A stretch of DNA of 53,852 nt from Aquipseudomonas alcaligenes NBRC 14159 (GCF_000467105.1 NZ_BATI01000039.1:1-53852); one strand, 5' to 3'; shown: positions 1-8,603, counted from the stretch's first letter. Numbers and translations: made by a program. Notes: generated by a model not told the origin, from the letters alone.

Positions 1-224
1 GATTCAGGGCATGCAAACGATTCTCAGGCGACAGATGGAGCCCTGTGGGGCCGCGAGAGGCGGTCAGGTTTTACGAGGAGAGCGCTTATAAATCAATTGC
101 CTGAGTCGCTTAAAACATAACAAGACTAAGCACCCGGACGATATTTCGATTCAGTATTTGTACTGATGGCACATTGACAATACTCCTCACACAGGGGAGC
201 ACAAAAACGTGCAGAGCTAAGTCA
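1..224. other. left-edge non-coding stretch
   Basis: No gene can be supported here. All three forward frames are open from the window edge for 30 to 40 codons (stops near 91, 104 and 120), so the tail of a + strand gene may enter from the left, but nothing shows which frame would be real. The section is more AT-rich than its neighbours and probably holds the promoter of the AraC-type gene that follows. A TTGACA hexamer lies at 174-179 but has no convincing -10 partner. Confidence 0.4.
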
Positions 225-1100
225 ATGAAGTCTAACTCGGCCAATACCAACAACCAGCGCAAACCCGTTCTATTGTGGCTGGATCTAACCCACGACCGCT
301 CCACCGAGGAGCTAATGGCACAGTTCCGCCTGGCTTGTGATTGCCGCCTGGCAAAGGAGTCCGGGGTCCCTGCACGCGATGCAGGACAGCAGCCGGACAT
401 GATCTGCATGCACTTCGACCGGCCCGATGCGCTTGGCCTGAACCTGCTGCTGGAGGTCAAGCGCACCGCGCCCTCCATCCCCATCACCATGTTCACCGTG
501 CAACACTCCGAGGAACTGGCCGTCTGGGCCATGCGTTCAGGCGTATGGGAGTATCTGGTACTGCCGCTGTGCAGCCGGGACAGGAACCGCTATCTGCAGT
601 CGCTACAGCAGCTCTGCCAGCTGCGCTGGCAGGAAGACAGCCATGCACGCAAGCCTCCTGTCGAGCGTTGCGACATCCTGCCCGAGAGCATTCGACTGAC
701 CAAGGAACACCAGAAGCATCAGGCCCTGCACAAGGCGATCGCCTATATCGACCAGCACTACCGCGAAGGTATCGATCAGAAGGATCTGGCCCAGCGCTGC
801 GGCATGACGCCCTTCCGTTTCTCCCGGCTGTTCAAGGAAGTGTACGGACTCGGCTTCATGGAATACGTGCTGCGCAAACGCATGGACCTGGCCAAGGAGC
901 TGCTGGGCAATAGCCAGATGCCAGTCACCAGTATTGGCTACGAGGCAGGCTTCAAGGACCCCTCCTACTTCGCCCGCGCGTTCAAGCAAGCCTTGGGCTG
1001 TACACCCAGCGAATATCGCGACGCCGGACGCAACCCATTACCGGCACTTTCCGGTGCCTCACTGCAGGAAGGGAGCCTGGAACTGCGTGCCAACTCCTGA
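225..1100 (+). CDS. AraC-family regulator with degenerate receiver-like N-terminus
   Basis: A 291-residue protein. The first ~125 residues have the layout of a response-regulator receiver domain, but the segment aligning with the phospho-acceptor strand reads PDMICMHFDRP. A His stands where the Asp is expected, and the usual K-P near the end of the domain is L-P. The C-terminal ~100 residues form a typical AraC/XylS double helix-turn-helix, with DLAQRCGMTPFRFSRLFK followed by IGYEAGFKDPSYFARAFK. It is therefore probably a DNA-binding regulator whose N-terminal domain does not take part in normal Asp phosphorylation. An in-frame TTG at 174 would add 17 residues; ATG 225 is preferred because those residues look non-native, although neither start has a strong ribosome site. 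The gene stands alone between the edge and a lipoprotein gene, and its target is unknown. Confidence 0.8.
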   Translation: MKSNSANTNNQRKPVLLWLDLTHDRSTEELMAQFRLACDCRLAKESGVPARDAGQQPDMICMHFDRPDALGLNLLLEVKRTAPSIPITMFTVQHSEELAVWAMRSGVWEYLVLPLCSRDRNRYLQSLQQLCQLRWQEDSHARKPPVERCDILPESIRLTKEHQKHQALHKAIAYIDQHYREGIDQKDLAQRCGMTPFRFSRLFKEVYGLGFMEYVLRKRMDLAKELLGNSQMPVTSIGYEAGFKDPSYFARAFKQALGCTPSEYRDAGRNPLPALSGASLQEGSLELRANS

Positions 1101-1229
1101 CAGGCCAACGAAATTTGAACCAGTCATCGCTGCGGGCACGTGCGTTTGCTCCGCAGCCACACCTTGGTTAATGTGACGCGGAGCCCGGTATTGGGCCGGG
1201 TCGTATTAAAAAGCCAAGGATGCTACATC

Positions 1230-1538
1230 ATGCTGAAACGTATTCTGACTGCCACTGCCTTCGCCACCCTGCTGAGCGGCTGCGCCAACGGCCTGTCGCC
1301 GGTCGGTGTCGGCCTGATCACCGACGTGAAAGGCCCGATCACCGCTACCACCGCCCAGGGCGGCAAGCAGGGCACCTCCTGCGCCACCACCATCATCGGC
1401 CTGATCAACAAAGGTGACGCCTCCATCGAGGCCGCCAAGGCCAACGGCAGCATCTCCACCGTGGCTACCGCCGACTACCACACCAAGGGCTTCTACCCCT
1501 TCTACGGCAAGACCTGCGTCAACGTCACCGGTCAGTAA
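1230..1538 (+). CDS. TRL-like small lipoprotein
   Basis: A 102-residue protein. The N-terminus is a lipoprotein signal, MLKRILTATAFATLLSGC, with lipobox L-S-G-C, so the mature protein starts at Cys 18 and is probably anchored in a membrane. The mature part is small and rich in Gly, Thr and Ala and resembles the TRL-like family (SPVGVGLITDVKGP near the start, then a G-x-A-S-I-E-A-A-K segment and a C-terminal F-Y-P-F-Y-G-K-T-C). The family's function is not known to me. The start at ATG 1230 follows AAGGA with 8-nt spacing; longer in-frame starts upstream lack a signal peptide. A GC-rich hairpin follows the stop and separates it from the converging ligA. Confidence 0.75.
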   Translation: MLKRILTATAFATLLSGCANGLSPVGVGLITDVKGPITATTAQGGKQGTSCATTIIGLINKGDASIEAAKANGSISTVATADYHTKGFYPFYGKTCVNVTGQ

Positions 1539-1545
1539 TGGCCTG

Positions 1546-1567
1546 GGCCCCGGCATTCGCCGGGGCC
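1546..1567. terminator. GC hairpin between converging genes
   Basis: GGCCCCGG and CCGGGGCC arms (8 bp, loop CATTCG) lie between the stops of the TRL-like gene (+) and ligA (-). Neither side has a T-tract, so termination, if any, would depend on the strong stem. It may serve both directions. Confidence 0.55.
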
Positions 1568-1574
1568 TCCTCGC

Positions 1575-3932
1575 TCAGCGCCCGTAGCCGGCCAGCAGCG
1601 CCAGAAACTCCGCTTCGTCCATCACCTTCACGCCCAGCTCGTTGGCCTTGGCCAGCTTGGAGCCGGCACCCGGCCCCGCCACCACGCAGGCGGTCTTCGC
1701 CGATACCGAACCCGCCACCTTGGCACCCAGGCTCTCCAGCTTCTCCTTGCCGACATCGCGGCTCATAGCCTCCAGCGTGCCGGTCAGCACCCAGGTCTGT
1801 CCTGCCAAGGGCAAGCCCTCCACCACCTTCTTCTCGCTTGCCCAGTGCATGCCGAACTCACGCAGCTGAGCCTCGATAAGAGCGGCGCGCTCGGCATTGG
1901 CCGGGATGTCGAAGAAATCGCGCAGCGACTTGGCGGCTTTCTCGTTGAGGCGTTCGACCTGGCGCAGGTCCAGCCAGTCAGCCGAGATCACCCCCTGCAG
2001 GCTACCGAACCTGGCCGCCAGCTTCTCCGCGCCGGTGGCGGCGATGAAGGGGATGTTGAGCTTGTCGATGAAGCCCGCCAGGGTCGCGCAGGCGGAGAAC
2101 TCGGGACTGAGGTCACCCTCCTCCTGCAGCTCGATGCCACGGGCCAGCAGGTCATCGATGACCTTGAGGTTGTGCGCGTCGTCGAAGAAGTTGCGGATCT
2201 CCGAGGCCACTTCCAGACCGACGTCCGGCAGGTAGGTCAGCACCTCCGGCAGCGCCACACGGATGCGCACCAGCGAGCCCAGCGCGCGGGCCAGCAGCTT
2301 GGCGGTTTCCTCGCCCACATCCGGGATGCCCAGGGCGTAGATGAAGCGCGCCAGAGTCGGCCTGGCGCTATCGCGGATTGCCGCCAGCAGGTTGCGCGTG
2401 GACAGGTCGGCGAAGCCTTCCAGCACCACCACCTGCTCGTAGGTCAGGGTGTAGAGATCGGCTGGCGAGGCCACCAGGCCGGTATCCACCAGTTGCTCGA
2501 CGATCTTGTCGCCCAGGCCCTCGATGTCCAGGGCACGGCGCGAGGCGAAGTGGATGATCGCCTGCTTGAGCTGGGCAGCGCAGGACAGGCGACCGACGCA
2601 GCGGTAGACCGAACCCTCGCTGGTGGTCTCGCGGCCCTTGCTGCGCTTGACCAGCTGGGTGCGCTCGACGGCCGAGCCACACACCGGGCACTGCTCGGGC
2701 ACATGCACCGGGCGGGCATCGGCCGGGCGACGCTCGGCCACCACCTGCATCACCTGCGGAATCACGTCGCCGGCGCGGCGGATGATCACGGTGTCGCCGA
2801 TCATCAGCCCCAGGCGCGCGACCTCGTCCATGTTGTGCAGGGTGGCGTTGGAGACGGTGACGCCGGCCACCTTGACCGGCTTCAGGCGCGCCACCGGGGT
2901 GACGGCGCCGGTGCGGCCGACCTGGAACTCCACATCGAGCAGCTCGGTGAGCTCTTCCTGGGCGGGGAACTTGTGGGCCAGCGCCCAGTGCGGGGTGCGC
3001 GCACGGAAACCGAGCTGCTGCTGGTCCTCGATGTTGTTGACCTTGAATACCACGCCGTCGATGTCATAGGGCAGTGCCATGCGCCGCTCACCGATATCGC
3101 GGTAGTAGGCCAGGCACTGCTCGATGCCGCGCGCCAGCTTCAGCTCGCGGCTGATCGGCACGCCCCAGGCCTTGAGCTGTTCGAGCATGCCGACCTGGGT
3201 GGCCGGCAGCTCGCCGCTGACCTGACCGACCCCGTAGCAGCAGAACTCCAGCGGGCGGCTGGCGGTGATCTTCGGATCGAGCTGGCGCAGGCTGCCGGCG
3301 GCCGCATTGCGCGGGTTGGCGAAGCTCTTGGCACCGCTCTCGGCCTGGCGCGCATTCAGCTCGTCGAAGCCGGCCCTGGGCATGTAGACCTCGCCGCGTA
3401 CTTCCAGAACAGCCGGCCAGCCCTCGCCCTTGAGCTTCAGCGGCACGTTGCGAATGGTGCGCACATTGGCGCTGATGTCCTCGCCGGTGCTGCCATCGCC
3501 ACGGGTGGCACCGCGCACCAGCTGGCCGTCGCGGTACAGCAGGCTGACCGCCAGGCCATCGAGCTTGGGCTCGCAGCTGTATTCCACCTCGGCGCCGCCA
3601 CCGAACAAGTCGCCGCCAGAGAGGCCGAGGCCACCCTGCACGCTGCGGTCGAAGGCGCGCAGGTCCTCCTCCTCGAAGCCATTGCCCAGGCTGAGCATGG
3701 GCACCTCGTGGCGCACCTCGCCGAAGGCGCTGAGCGCCTCGCCACCCACGCGCTGGGTCGGCGACTCCGGCGTCACCAGTTCGGGGTGTTCGGCTTCCAG
3801 TGCCTGCAGCTCGCGGAACAGGCGGTCGTACTCGGCATCCGGCACGCTGGGCTCGTCCAGTACATAATAGCGGTAGTTGTGCTCATCCAGTTCGGCACGA
3901 AGTGCGGCAATGCGTTGGGCGGCGTCGGTCAT
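1575..3932 (-). CDS. ligA: NAD-dependent DNA ligase LigA
   Basis: A 785-residue protein that seals nicks in DNA using NAD+ in replication and repair. The order of parts is the family standard. An N-terminal NAD-binding helix region (YRYYVLDEPSVPDAEYDRL) comes first. The adenylation domain follows with the KxDG motif CEPKLDGLA, active Lys about residue 123. Then come the OB fold, a four-Cys zinc finger (CPVCG ... C ... C), helix-hairpin-helix repeats and a C-terminal BRCT domain (LAGQTWVLTGTLEAMSRDV). It is longer than E. coli LigA (671), partly from an insert in the zinc finger, as I recall for Pseudomonas. It lies 68 bp downstream of zipA and is probably co-transcribed with it, with a palindrome in the gap. 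Confidence 0.97.
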   Translation of the reverse strand: MTDAAQRIAALRAELDEHNYRYYVLDEPSVPDAEYDRLFRELQALEAEHPELVTPESPTQRVGGEALSAFGEVRHEVPMLSLGNGFEEEDLRAFDRSVQGGLGLSGGDLFGGGAEVEYSCEPKLDGLAVSLLYRDGQLVRGATRGDGSTGEDISANVRTIRNVPLKLKGEGWPAVLEVRGEVYMPRAGFDELNARQAESGAKSFANPRNAAAGSLRQLDPKITASRPLEFCCYGVGQVSGELPATQVGMLEQLKAWGVPISRELKLARGIEQCLAYYRDIGERRMALPYDIDGVVFKVNNIEDQQQLGFRARTPHWALAHKFPAQEELTELLDVEFQVGRTGAVTPVARLKPVKVAGVTVSNATLHNMDEVARLGLMIGDTVIIRRAGDVIPQVMQVVAERRPADARPVHVPEQCPVCGSAVERTQLVKRSKGRETTSEGSVYRCVGRLSCAAQLKQAIIHFASRRALDIEGLGDKIVEQLVDTGLVASPADLYTLTYEQVVVLEGFADLSTRNLLAAIRDSARPTLARFIYALGIPDVGEETAKLLARALGSLVRIRVALPEVLTYLPDVGLEVASEIRNFFDDAHNLKVIDDLLARGIELQEEGDLSPEFSACATLAGFIDKLNIPFIAATGAEKLAARFGSLQGVISADWLDLRQVERLNEKAAKSLRDFFDIPANAERAALIEAQLREFGMHWASEKKVVEGLPLAGQTWVLTGTLEAMSRDVGKEKLESLGAKVAGSVSAKTACVVAGPGAGSKLAKANELGVKVMDEAEFLALLAGYGR

Positions 3933-3955
3933 GCTGTGTGGGTCCTGGAAAACGA

Positions 3956-3979
3956 CAAGAGCAGCCTAGGCTGCTCTTG
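3956..3979 (-). repeat. perfect 24-bp palindrome between zipA and ligA
   Basis: The arms CAAGAGCAGCCT and AGGCTGCTCTTG abut without a spacer. Read on the - strand the structure is followed by TCGTTTTCC, so it could act as a weak intrinsic terminator or attenuator that lowers ligA expression relative to zipA. A dimeric protein binding site is the alternative. Confidence 0.6.
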
Positions 3980-4000
3980 GGATTGCGTAAGCTGGAGCGC

Positions 4001-4813
4001 TTAGCGTTTGCCGGCGAGCTGCTTCTTGCGCTCGAACTCGACGATACGCTGGCGATAGTGCTCGATGGTCTGCGCGGTCATCACGCTGCGCTGGTCGTCC
4101 TTCAGCTCACCATTGAGCTCATGAGCGAGCTTGCGCGCGGCGGCGATCATCACGTCGAAGGCCTGCTTCGGATGGCGCGGGCCCGGCAGGCCGAGGAAGA
4201 AACTCACCGCCGGGGTGTAGAACAGTTCGAAGTCGTCCAGATCGAAGGTGCCCGGTTTGACGCCGTTGGCCATGGAGAACAGCACTTCGCCGTTGCCGGC
4301 CATGCTCTCGTGGCGGTGGAAGATGTCCATCTCACCGAAACGCAGGCCGCTCTCCAGGATGTTCTGCAGCAGCGCCGGCCCCTTGAAGCCCTCGGCGTCG
4401 CGGGCGATCACGTTGATCACCAGCACTTCCTCGACCGGCAGTTGCTCCTTGCTCGATTTGGCGTTGTGCGGCTCGTCTTCGTCTTCGACCGGCGTCAGCA
4501 GGGTCGGCACCGGCTCGTCGGCATCCAGCCCCAGGTCACCCTGCTTCGGCTCGAGGTTGCGCTTGCGATTGAGCTCGCTGGCGCTGACGGTGGGCATATC
4601 GGCTTCGTTGAATTCGGGTTCGCGTTTGCGATCGATGACCCGCGACGGGCCCAGCAGGTCGGGATCGGAATCGTCGTCGGGCAGGTTGCTGAAGCTGTGG
4701 TCGAGCTTGAACTTCAGCTTGCCGCTACCGCCCCGCATGCGGCGCCAGCCGTCAAACAGAATGCCGACGATAACGATGACACCAATGACGATCAGCCAAT
4801 AGCGCAGCTCCAT
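4001..4813 (-). CDS. zipA: Cell division protein ZipA
   Basis: A 270-residue essential divisome protein that tethers FtsZ to the inner membrane. A single N-terminal membrane helix (residues ~4-22, YWLIVIGVIVIVGILFDGW) is followed by basic residues, then a charged, acidic linker (~30-125), then the globular C-terminal FtsZ-binding domain (~130-260, with LVINVIARDAEGFKG and LGLPGPRHPKQAFDVMIAAA). The length and layout match Pseudomonas ZipA. It sits between smc and ligA in the usual order. The upstream gap carries a strong LexA-box candidate over the predicted promoter. Confidence 0.95.
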   Translation of the reverse strand: MELRYWLIVIGVIVIVGILFDGWRRMRGGSGKLKFKLDHSFSNLPDDDSDPDLLGPSRVIDRKREPEFNEADMPTVSASELNRKRNLEPKQGDLGLDADEPVPTLLTPVEDEDEPHNAKSSKEQLPVEEVLVINVIARDAEGFKGPALLQNILESGLRFGEMDIFHRHESMAGNGEVLFSMANGVKPGTFDLDDFELFYTPAVSFFLGLPGPRHPKQAFDVMIAAARKLAHELNGELKDDQRSVMTAQTIEHYRQRIVEFERKKQLAGKR

Positions 4814-4886
4814 GAAACTCCCAAACCCCTGAACGATGAAAATGTAATGAAAATAAGGGCTTCCTGCCCCTTTGGAACGCGAACAA

Positions 4887-4902
4887 CTGTATGTTTTTAC
4901 AG
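4887..4902 (-). promoter_or_regulatory. LexA (SOS) box candidate upstream of zipA
   Basis: CTGTAAAAACATACAG read on the - strand fits the gamma-proteobacterial LexA rule CTGT-N8-ACAG with both half-sites intact and an AT-rich centre. It overlaps the predicted -10 element and start point of the zipA promoter, the position expected for repression. The nearest gene it could serve is zipA (ATG 74 bp away), and through it ligA. Nothing is encoded on the + strand nearby. Seen by eye; binding is inferred. Confidence 0.65.
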
Positions 4903-4922
4903 GTGATTTTCGCGTGTAACAA
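4894..4922 (-). promoter_or_regulatory. sigma-70-type promoter candidate for zipA-ligA
   Basis: On the - strand TTGTTA (4917-4922) and TAAAAA (4894-4899) are separated by 17 bp. Each matches the consensus at four of six positions. Initiation would fall near 4887, giving a leader of ~74 nt. The overlap with the LexA box raises confidence in both. Confidence 0.5.
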
Positions 4923-4987
4923 AAGTGAGGCCTAAGCTAGCACGACGAACGGTAAATGTGCACCGTCGCAAGGCATTTCCTGATTTT

Positions 4988-7900
4988 TCAGGCCTCCACC
5001 AGGGTCATCGCCTCCTCGACATCCACCGCCACCAGGCGCGAGCAACCCGGCTCGTGCATGGTCACACCCATCAGCTGATCGGCCATCTCCATGGCGATCT
5101 TGTTGTGGGTGATATAGATGAACTGCACCGTCTCCGACATTTCCTTGACCAGCCGGGCATAGCGGCCGACGTTGGCATCGTCGAGCGGCGCATCCACTTC
5201 GTCGAGCATGCAGAACGGCGCCGGATTCAGCTTGAAGATGGCGAACACCAGGGCCAGCGCGGTCAGCGCCTTCTCGCCGCCGGACAGCAGGTGGATGGTG
5301 CTGTTCTTCTTGCCCGGCGGGCGCGCCATGATCGCCACGCCGGTGTCCAGCAGGTCCTCGCCGGTCAGCTCCAGGTAGGCATGGCCGCCGCCGAAGACCT
5401 TTGGGAACAGCGCCTGCAGGCCGGCATTGATCTGATCGAAGGTCTCCTTGAAGCGGTTGCGGGTTTCCTTGTCGATCTTGCGGATGACGTTTTCCAGGGT
5501 CTCCAGCGCCTCCACCAGGTCGGCGTTCTGCGCATCCAGGTAGCGTTTGCGCTCGGACTGCTGCTGGTACTCGTCGATCGCCGCCAGGTTGATCGCGCCG
5601 AGACGGGCGATGCGCCCGGCCAGCTGTTCCAGCTGCTGGTCCCAGGCCGCCTCGCTGGCGTCGCTGGGCAGGGTGGCGAGCACCCCGTGCAGGTCGTAGC
5701 CGTCTTCCAGAAGCTGGTCCTGCAGGGCCTTGCGCCGCACGTTGAGGCCCTGCCAGTCCATGCGTTGCTGCTCCAGCTGGCCGCGCAGCAGTTGCGCCTG
5801 CTGCTCGGCCTGGCTGCGCCGCTTCTCGGCATCACGCAGCTCGCGGTCGGCATCTTCCAGGGCCAGACGGGCGAGCTTGAGCTCGTCCTCCACGCCCATG
5901 CGCTTCTCCAGCAGCTCTTCGAGCTTCATGCGCAGCTCTTCCAGCGGCGCGGCGCCCTCCTCCAGGTTCAGCGAGAGCTGCTCGCGGCGCTCGATGGCGC
6001 GCTCGAACTGCAGCTCCAGACGCTCCAGCGCCTGGCGCGTGGACTCGTGCTGGGCCTTGATCGAACCCAGGCGCACGGCCAGCTGGTGGGCGTGATCCTT
6101 GTGCTGGCGCGCCTCCTGGCGCACCCGGTCGAGCCGCTCGCGCAGCTGGTCACGAGTGGCCAGCAGCTGCTCGCGCTGCTCGGTATCGGTAGCCATGGCG
6201 TCCAGCGCGTCCTGCAGCACCAGACGCGCCTCGCCCAGTTGCTCCTGCTCCAGCTCGCGCTGCTCGGCGGCCTCGCCCTGCTCTTCGTCCAGACGGCGAC
6301 GGCGCAGCGCCAATTGCTCAGCCTTGGCCTGGCCGGCGGAGAGTCTGGCCTTCAGCTCGCCCTGGCGACGTGCTTCGTCCTGGACCAGGCGGCGCTGTTG
6401 CTCACGCACCTCTTCCTGTTGGCGCTGGCCGGCCTGCAACTGCTGCAGGCGCTCGTCCAGATCGGCCAGGGCCGCCTCGCGTTCATCACGCTCGGCCTGC
6501 AGTCGTTCCAACTCCTGGCCACGCGCCAGCACGCCGCTCTCGGCCTCGCTGGCGCGCCGCACACGCAGGAACTGTCGGCCGACCCAGTAGCCATCGCGGC
6601 TGATCAGCGACTCGCCATCGCCCAGCTGCAGGCGCTGGGCCAGGGCCTGGTCCAGGTTCTCCACCGGGCGCACCTTGCCCAGCCAGGGCGCCAGGTCGAT
6701 GCTGGCCTCGACCTTGTCCAGCAGACTGCCGGCAATGCGCGCGCCGCCGGCCTGCGGGTTGATCAGGCGCAGTTCGCCCTGATCGAAGCCGCCCAGGTTC
6801 AGGCCGTTGAAATCATCCAGCAGCACGGCCTGCAGATCGGCGCCCAACACCGTTTCCACCGCCAGCTCCCAGCCGCTCTCCACGCGCAGGCCTTCGGCCA
6901 GGCGCGGACGGTTGTTCAGCTGGTGTTCGCGCAACCAGTCGGCGGCGCCCTTGCCCGGGTTCAGCGCGGCCTGCTGCAGGGCCTCCAGCGAGGCGATGCG
7001 GCCATTCAGCCGCTGCAGTTCGCCCTGGGCCTGCTGCTGGGCCTGTGTGGCCTGCTGCAGCTCGCCACGCAACTGTTCGAGGCGTTCGGCCTGGCCTGCT
7101 TCGGCGGCATGCAGGTCTTCCAGCTGCAGCTCGCTGGCGGCCAGCTGTTCGGACAGCTCGAGAATCGCGGCGTCTTCCGGATCGGCTGCCAACTGGGCCA
7201 ATTCGTCGGCCAGACGGCGCTGGCGCTCGGCCAGACGCTCCAGGCTCTGCTCCAGCTGGGCGATACGCGACTGCTGCACCTCGGCCTGGCGGCGCGGCTC
7301 GGCGCTGCGCTGGTTGAAGCCTTCCCACTGCTCCTGCCAGCCATGCATGGCGCTTTCAGCCTCTTCCAGGGCGGCAGCGGATTCCTCGGCAGCGGCGCTG
7401 GTCAGCTCCTGCTCGGGTTCGAGCATGGCCAGCTCTTCCGCCAGGGTCGCTAGCAGCGTGCGGTCATGGCCCAGGTGCGATTCGGTCTCCAGGCGCGCAC
7501 GCTCGGCCTCGTTGAGGTCGTCCTGCAGCTGGCGCAAGCGCTGCTGGCCGTGCTGGATGCTCTGCTCGACCCGGGCGATATCGCCGCCCACCGAATAGAA
7601 GCGCGCCTGCACCTGGTTGAAGCGTTCGGACAGCTCGTGGTGACCGTCGCGCAGGCGCTCGATGCTCGCGTCGGCGCTGCGCTGCTCGGCCACCAGGGCC
7701 TCGTAGGCCACTTCCTGGTCGCCGATCACCTGCTCGCGGCTACCCACCTGCAGGTTCAGCGTCTGCCAACGCAGGGCCGCTAGCTGCGCCTTGAGCTGGC
7801 GCTCCTCGGCCTTGTATTCCTGGTACTTCTCGGCGGCCTGGGCCTGGCGGTGCAGGCGCTCGAGCTGGCGCTCCAGCTCCTCGCGCAGGTCGGTCAGGCG

Positions 7901-8476
7901 CGCCAGGTTCTCCTGGGTGCGACGAATGCGGCTCTCGGTCTCGCGGCGGCGCTCCTTGTACTTGGAGATGCCGGCGGCTTCCTCGATGAAATTCCGCAGA
8001 TCCTCGGGCTTGGCCTCGATCAGCTTGGAGATCATGCCCTGCTCGATGATCGAGTAGCTGCGCGGCCCCAGGCCTGTTCCCAGGAAGATGTCGGTGATGT
8101 CGCGGCGACGGCACTTGGTGCCGTTGAGGAAGTAGGTGTTCTGTCCGTCGCGGGTCACCCGGCGGCGGATGGAGATCTCGGCGAACGCCGCGTACTCGCC
8201 GATCAGGCTGCCGTCGGAGTTGTCGAAGATCAGCTCGATGGAGGCCTGGGTCACCGGCTTGCGGGTGTTGGAGCCGTTGAAGATGACGTCGGTCATCGAC
8301 TCGCCGCGAAGGTTCTTCGCCGAACTCTCGCCCATCACCCAGCGTACGGCGTCGATGATGTTGGACTTGCCGCAACCGTTGGGGCCGACCACCGCCGCCA
8401 TGTTGCTGGGAAAGCTGACCGTGGTGGGGTCGACGAAGGACTTGAAGCCCGCCAGCTTGATGCACTTCAGGCGCAT
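4988..8476 (-). CDS. smc: Chromosome condensation and segregation protein SMC
   Basis: A 1162-residue ATPase that organises the chromosome, normally with ScpA and ScpB. The Walker A motif GPNGCGKSN is at residues 31-39. Long heptad-rich coiled coils flank a hinge region (~510-660, ending near the ISRDGYWVGRQFLRVRR segment). The C-terminal head carries the signature LSGGEKALTALALVF from ~residue 1064 and Walker B FCMLDEVDAPLDDAN about 25 residues later. The length is typical. The start at ATG 8476 gives the conserved MRLKCIKLAGFKSF and follows GGAG with 8-nt spacing. The leader contains a short ORF that overlaps this start. Gene order smc-zipA-ligA is standard for Pseudomonas. Confidence 0.97.
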   Translation of the reverse strand: MRLKCIKLAGFKSFVDPTTVSFPSNMAAVVGPNGCGKSNIIDAVRWVMGESSAKNLRGESMTDVIFNGSNTRKPVTQASIELIFDNSDGSLIGEYAAFAEISIRRRVTRDGQNTYFLNGTKCRRRDITDIFLGTGLGPRSYSIIEQGMISKLIEAKPEDLRNFIEEAAGISKYKERRRETESRIRRTQENLARLTDLREELERQLERLHRQAQAAEKYQEYKAEERQLKAQLAALRWQTLNLQVGSREQVIGDQEVAYEALVAEQRSADASIERLRDGHHELSERFNQVQARFYSVGGDIARVEQSIQHGQQRLRQLQDDLNEAERARLETESHLGHDRTLLATLAEELAMLEPEQELTSAAAEESAAALEEAESAMHGWQEQWEGFNQRSAEPRRQAEVQQSRIAQLEQSLERLAERQRRLADELAQLAADPEDAAILELSEQLAASELQLEDLHAAEAGQAERLEQLRGELQQATQAQQQAQGELQRLNGRIASLEALQQAALNPGKGAADWLREHQLNNRPRLAEGLRVESGWELAVETVLGADLQAVLLDDFNGLNLGGFDQGELRLINPQAGGARIAGSLLDKVEASIDLAPWLGKVRPVENLDQALAQRLQLGDGESLISRDGYWVGRQFLRVRRASEAESGVLARGQELERLQAERDEREAALADLDERLQQLQAGQRQQEEVREQQRRLVQDEARRQGELKARLSAGQAKAEQLALRRRRLDEEQGEAAEQRELEQEQLGEARLVLQDALDAMATDTEQREQLLATRDQLRERLDRVRQEARQHKDHAHQLAVRLGSIKAQHESTRQALERLELQFERAIERREQLSLNLEEGAAPLEELRMKLEELLEKRMGVEDELKLARLALEDADRELRDAEKRRSQAEQQAQLLRGQLEQQRMDWQGLNVRRKALQDQLLEDGYDLHGVLATLPSDASEAAWDQQLEQLAGRIARLGAINLAAIDEYQQQSERKRYLDAQNADLVEALETLENVIRKIDKETRNRFKETFDQINAGLQALFPKVFGGGHAYLELTGEDLLDTGVAIMARPPGKKNSTIHLLSGGEKALTALALVFAIFKLNPAPFCMLDEVDAPLDDANVGRYARLVKEMSETVQFIYITHNKIAMEMADQLMGVTMHEPGCSRLVAVDVEEAMTLVEA

Positions 8477-8535
8477 GCCGGGAACTCCGGACGGGAGCTG
8501 CGCAGAACGGGGCTGTCCGCTGCCATAAAGTGCAT
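8467..8535 (-). CDS. possible 22-residue leader peptide overlapping the smc start
   Basis: ATG at 8535 follows AAGGA with 5-nt spacing, a better ribosome site than that of smc. It opens a 22-codon frame that starts MHFMAADS and ends in ACA, and its TGA lies 10 nt inside smc. Such an overlap could couple smc translation to that of the leader. Chance is a fair alternative; no family is recognised. Confidence 0.3.
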   Translation of the reverse strand: MHFMAADSPVLRSSRPEFPACA

Positions 8536-8575
8536 GGAAATCCTTGAGATAAGGGGTGAAACGGGAAGTCGCGCG

Positions 8576-8603
8576 AGTGTATCACAGGGTTTTTCGCGGC
8601 CAA
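8576..8603 (-). promoter_or_regulatory. promoter candidate for smc
   Basis: On the - strand TTGGCC (8598-8603), a 16-bp spacer and TACACT (8576-8581). The start point would be near 8569, giving a leader of ~93 nt that contains the short ORF at 8467-8535. Confidence 0.45.

Noticed and set aside
1..120. Open frames running in from the left edge
   Set aside because: All three forward frames are open and none gives a recognisable tail, so no partial gene can be chosen.
174..179. TTGACA as a -35 for the AraC-type gene
   Set aside because: No acceptable -10 hexamer is found 16-18 bp downstream.
1845..4004. Very long + strand open frame opposite ligA (and similar ones opposite smc, flhA, fliF and others)
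   Set aside because: These are antisense shadows produced by high-GC third-position bias; they read as low-complexity His/Gln/Ala/Leu sequence, and the opposite strand has clear families.
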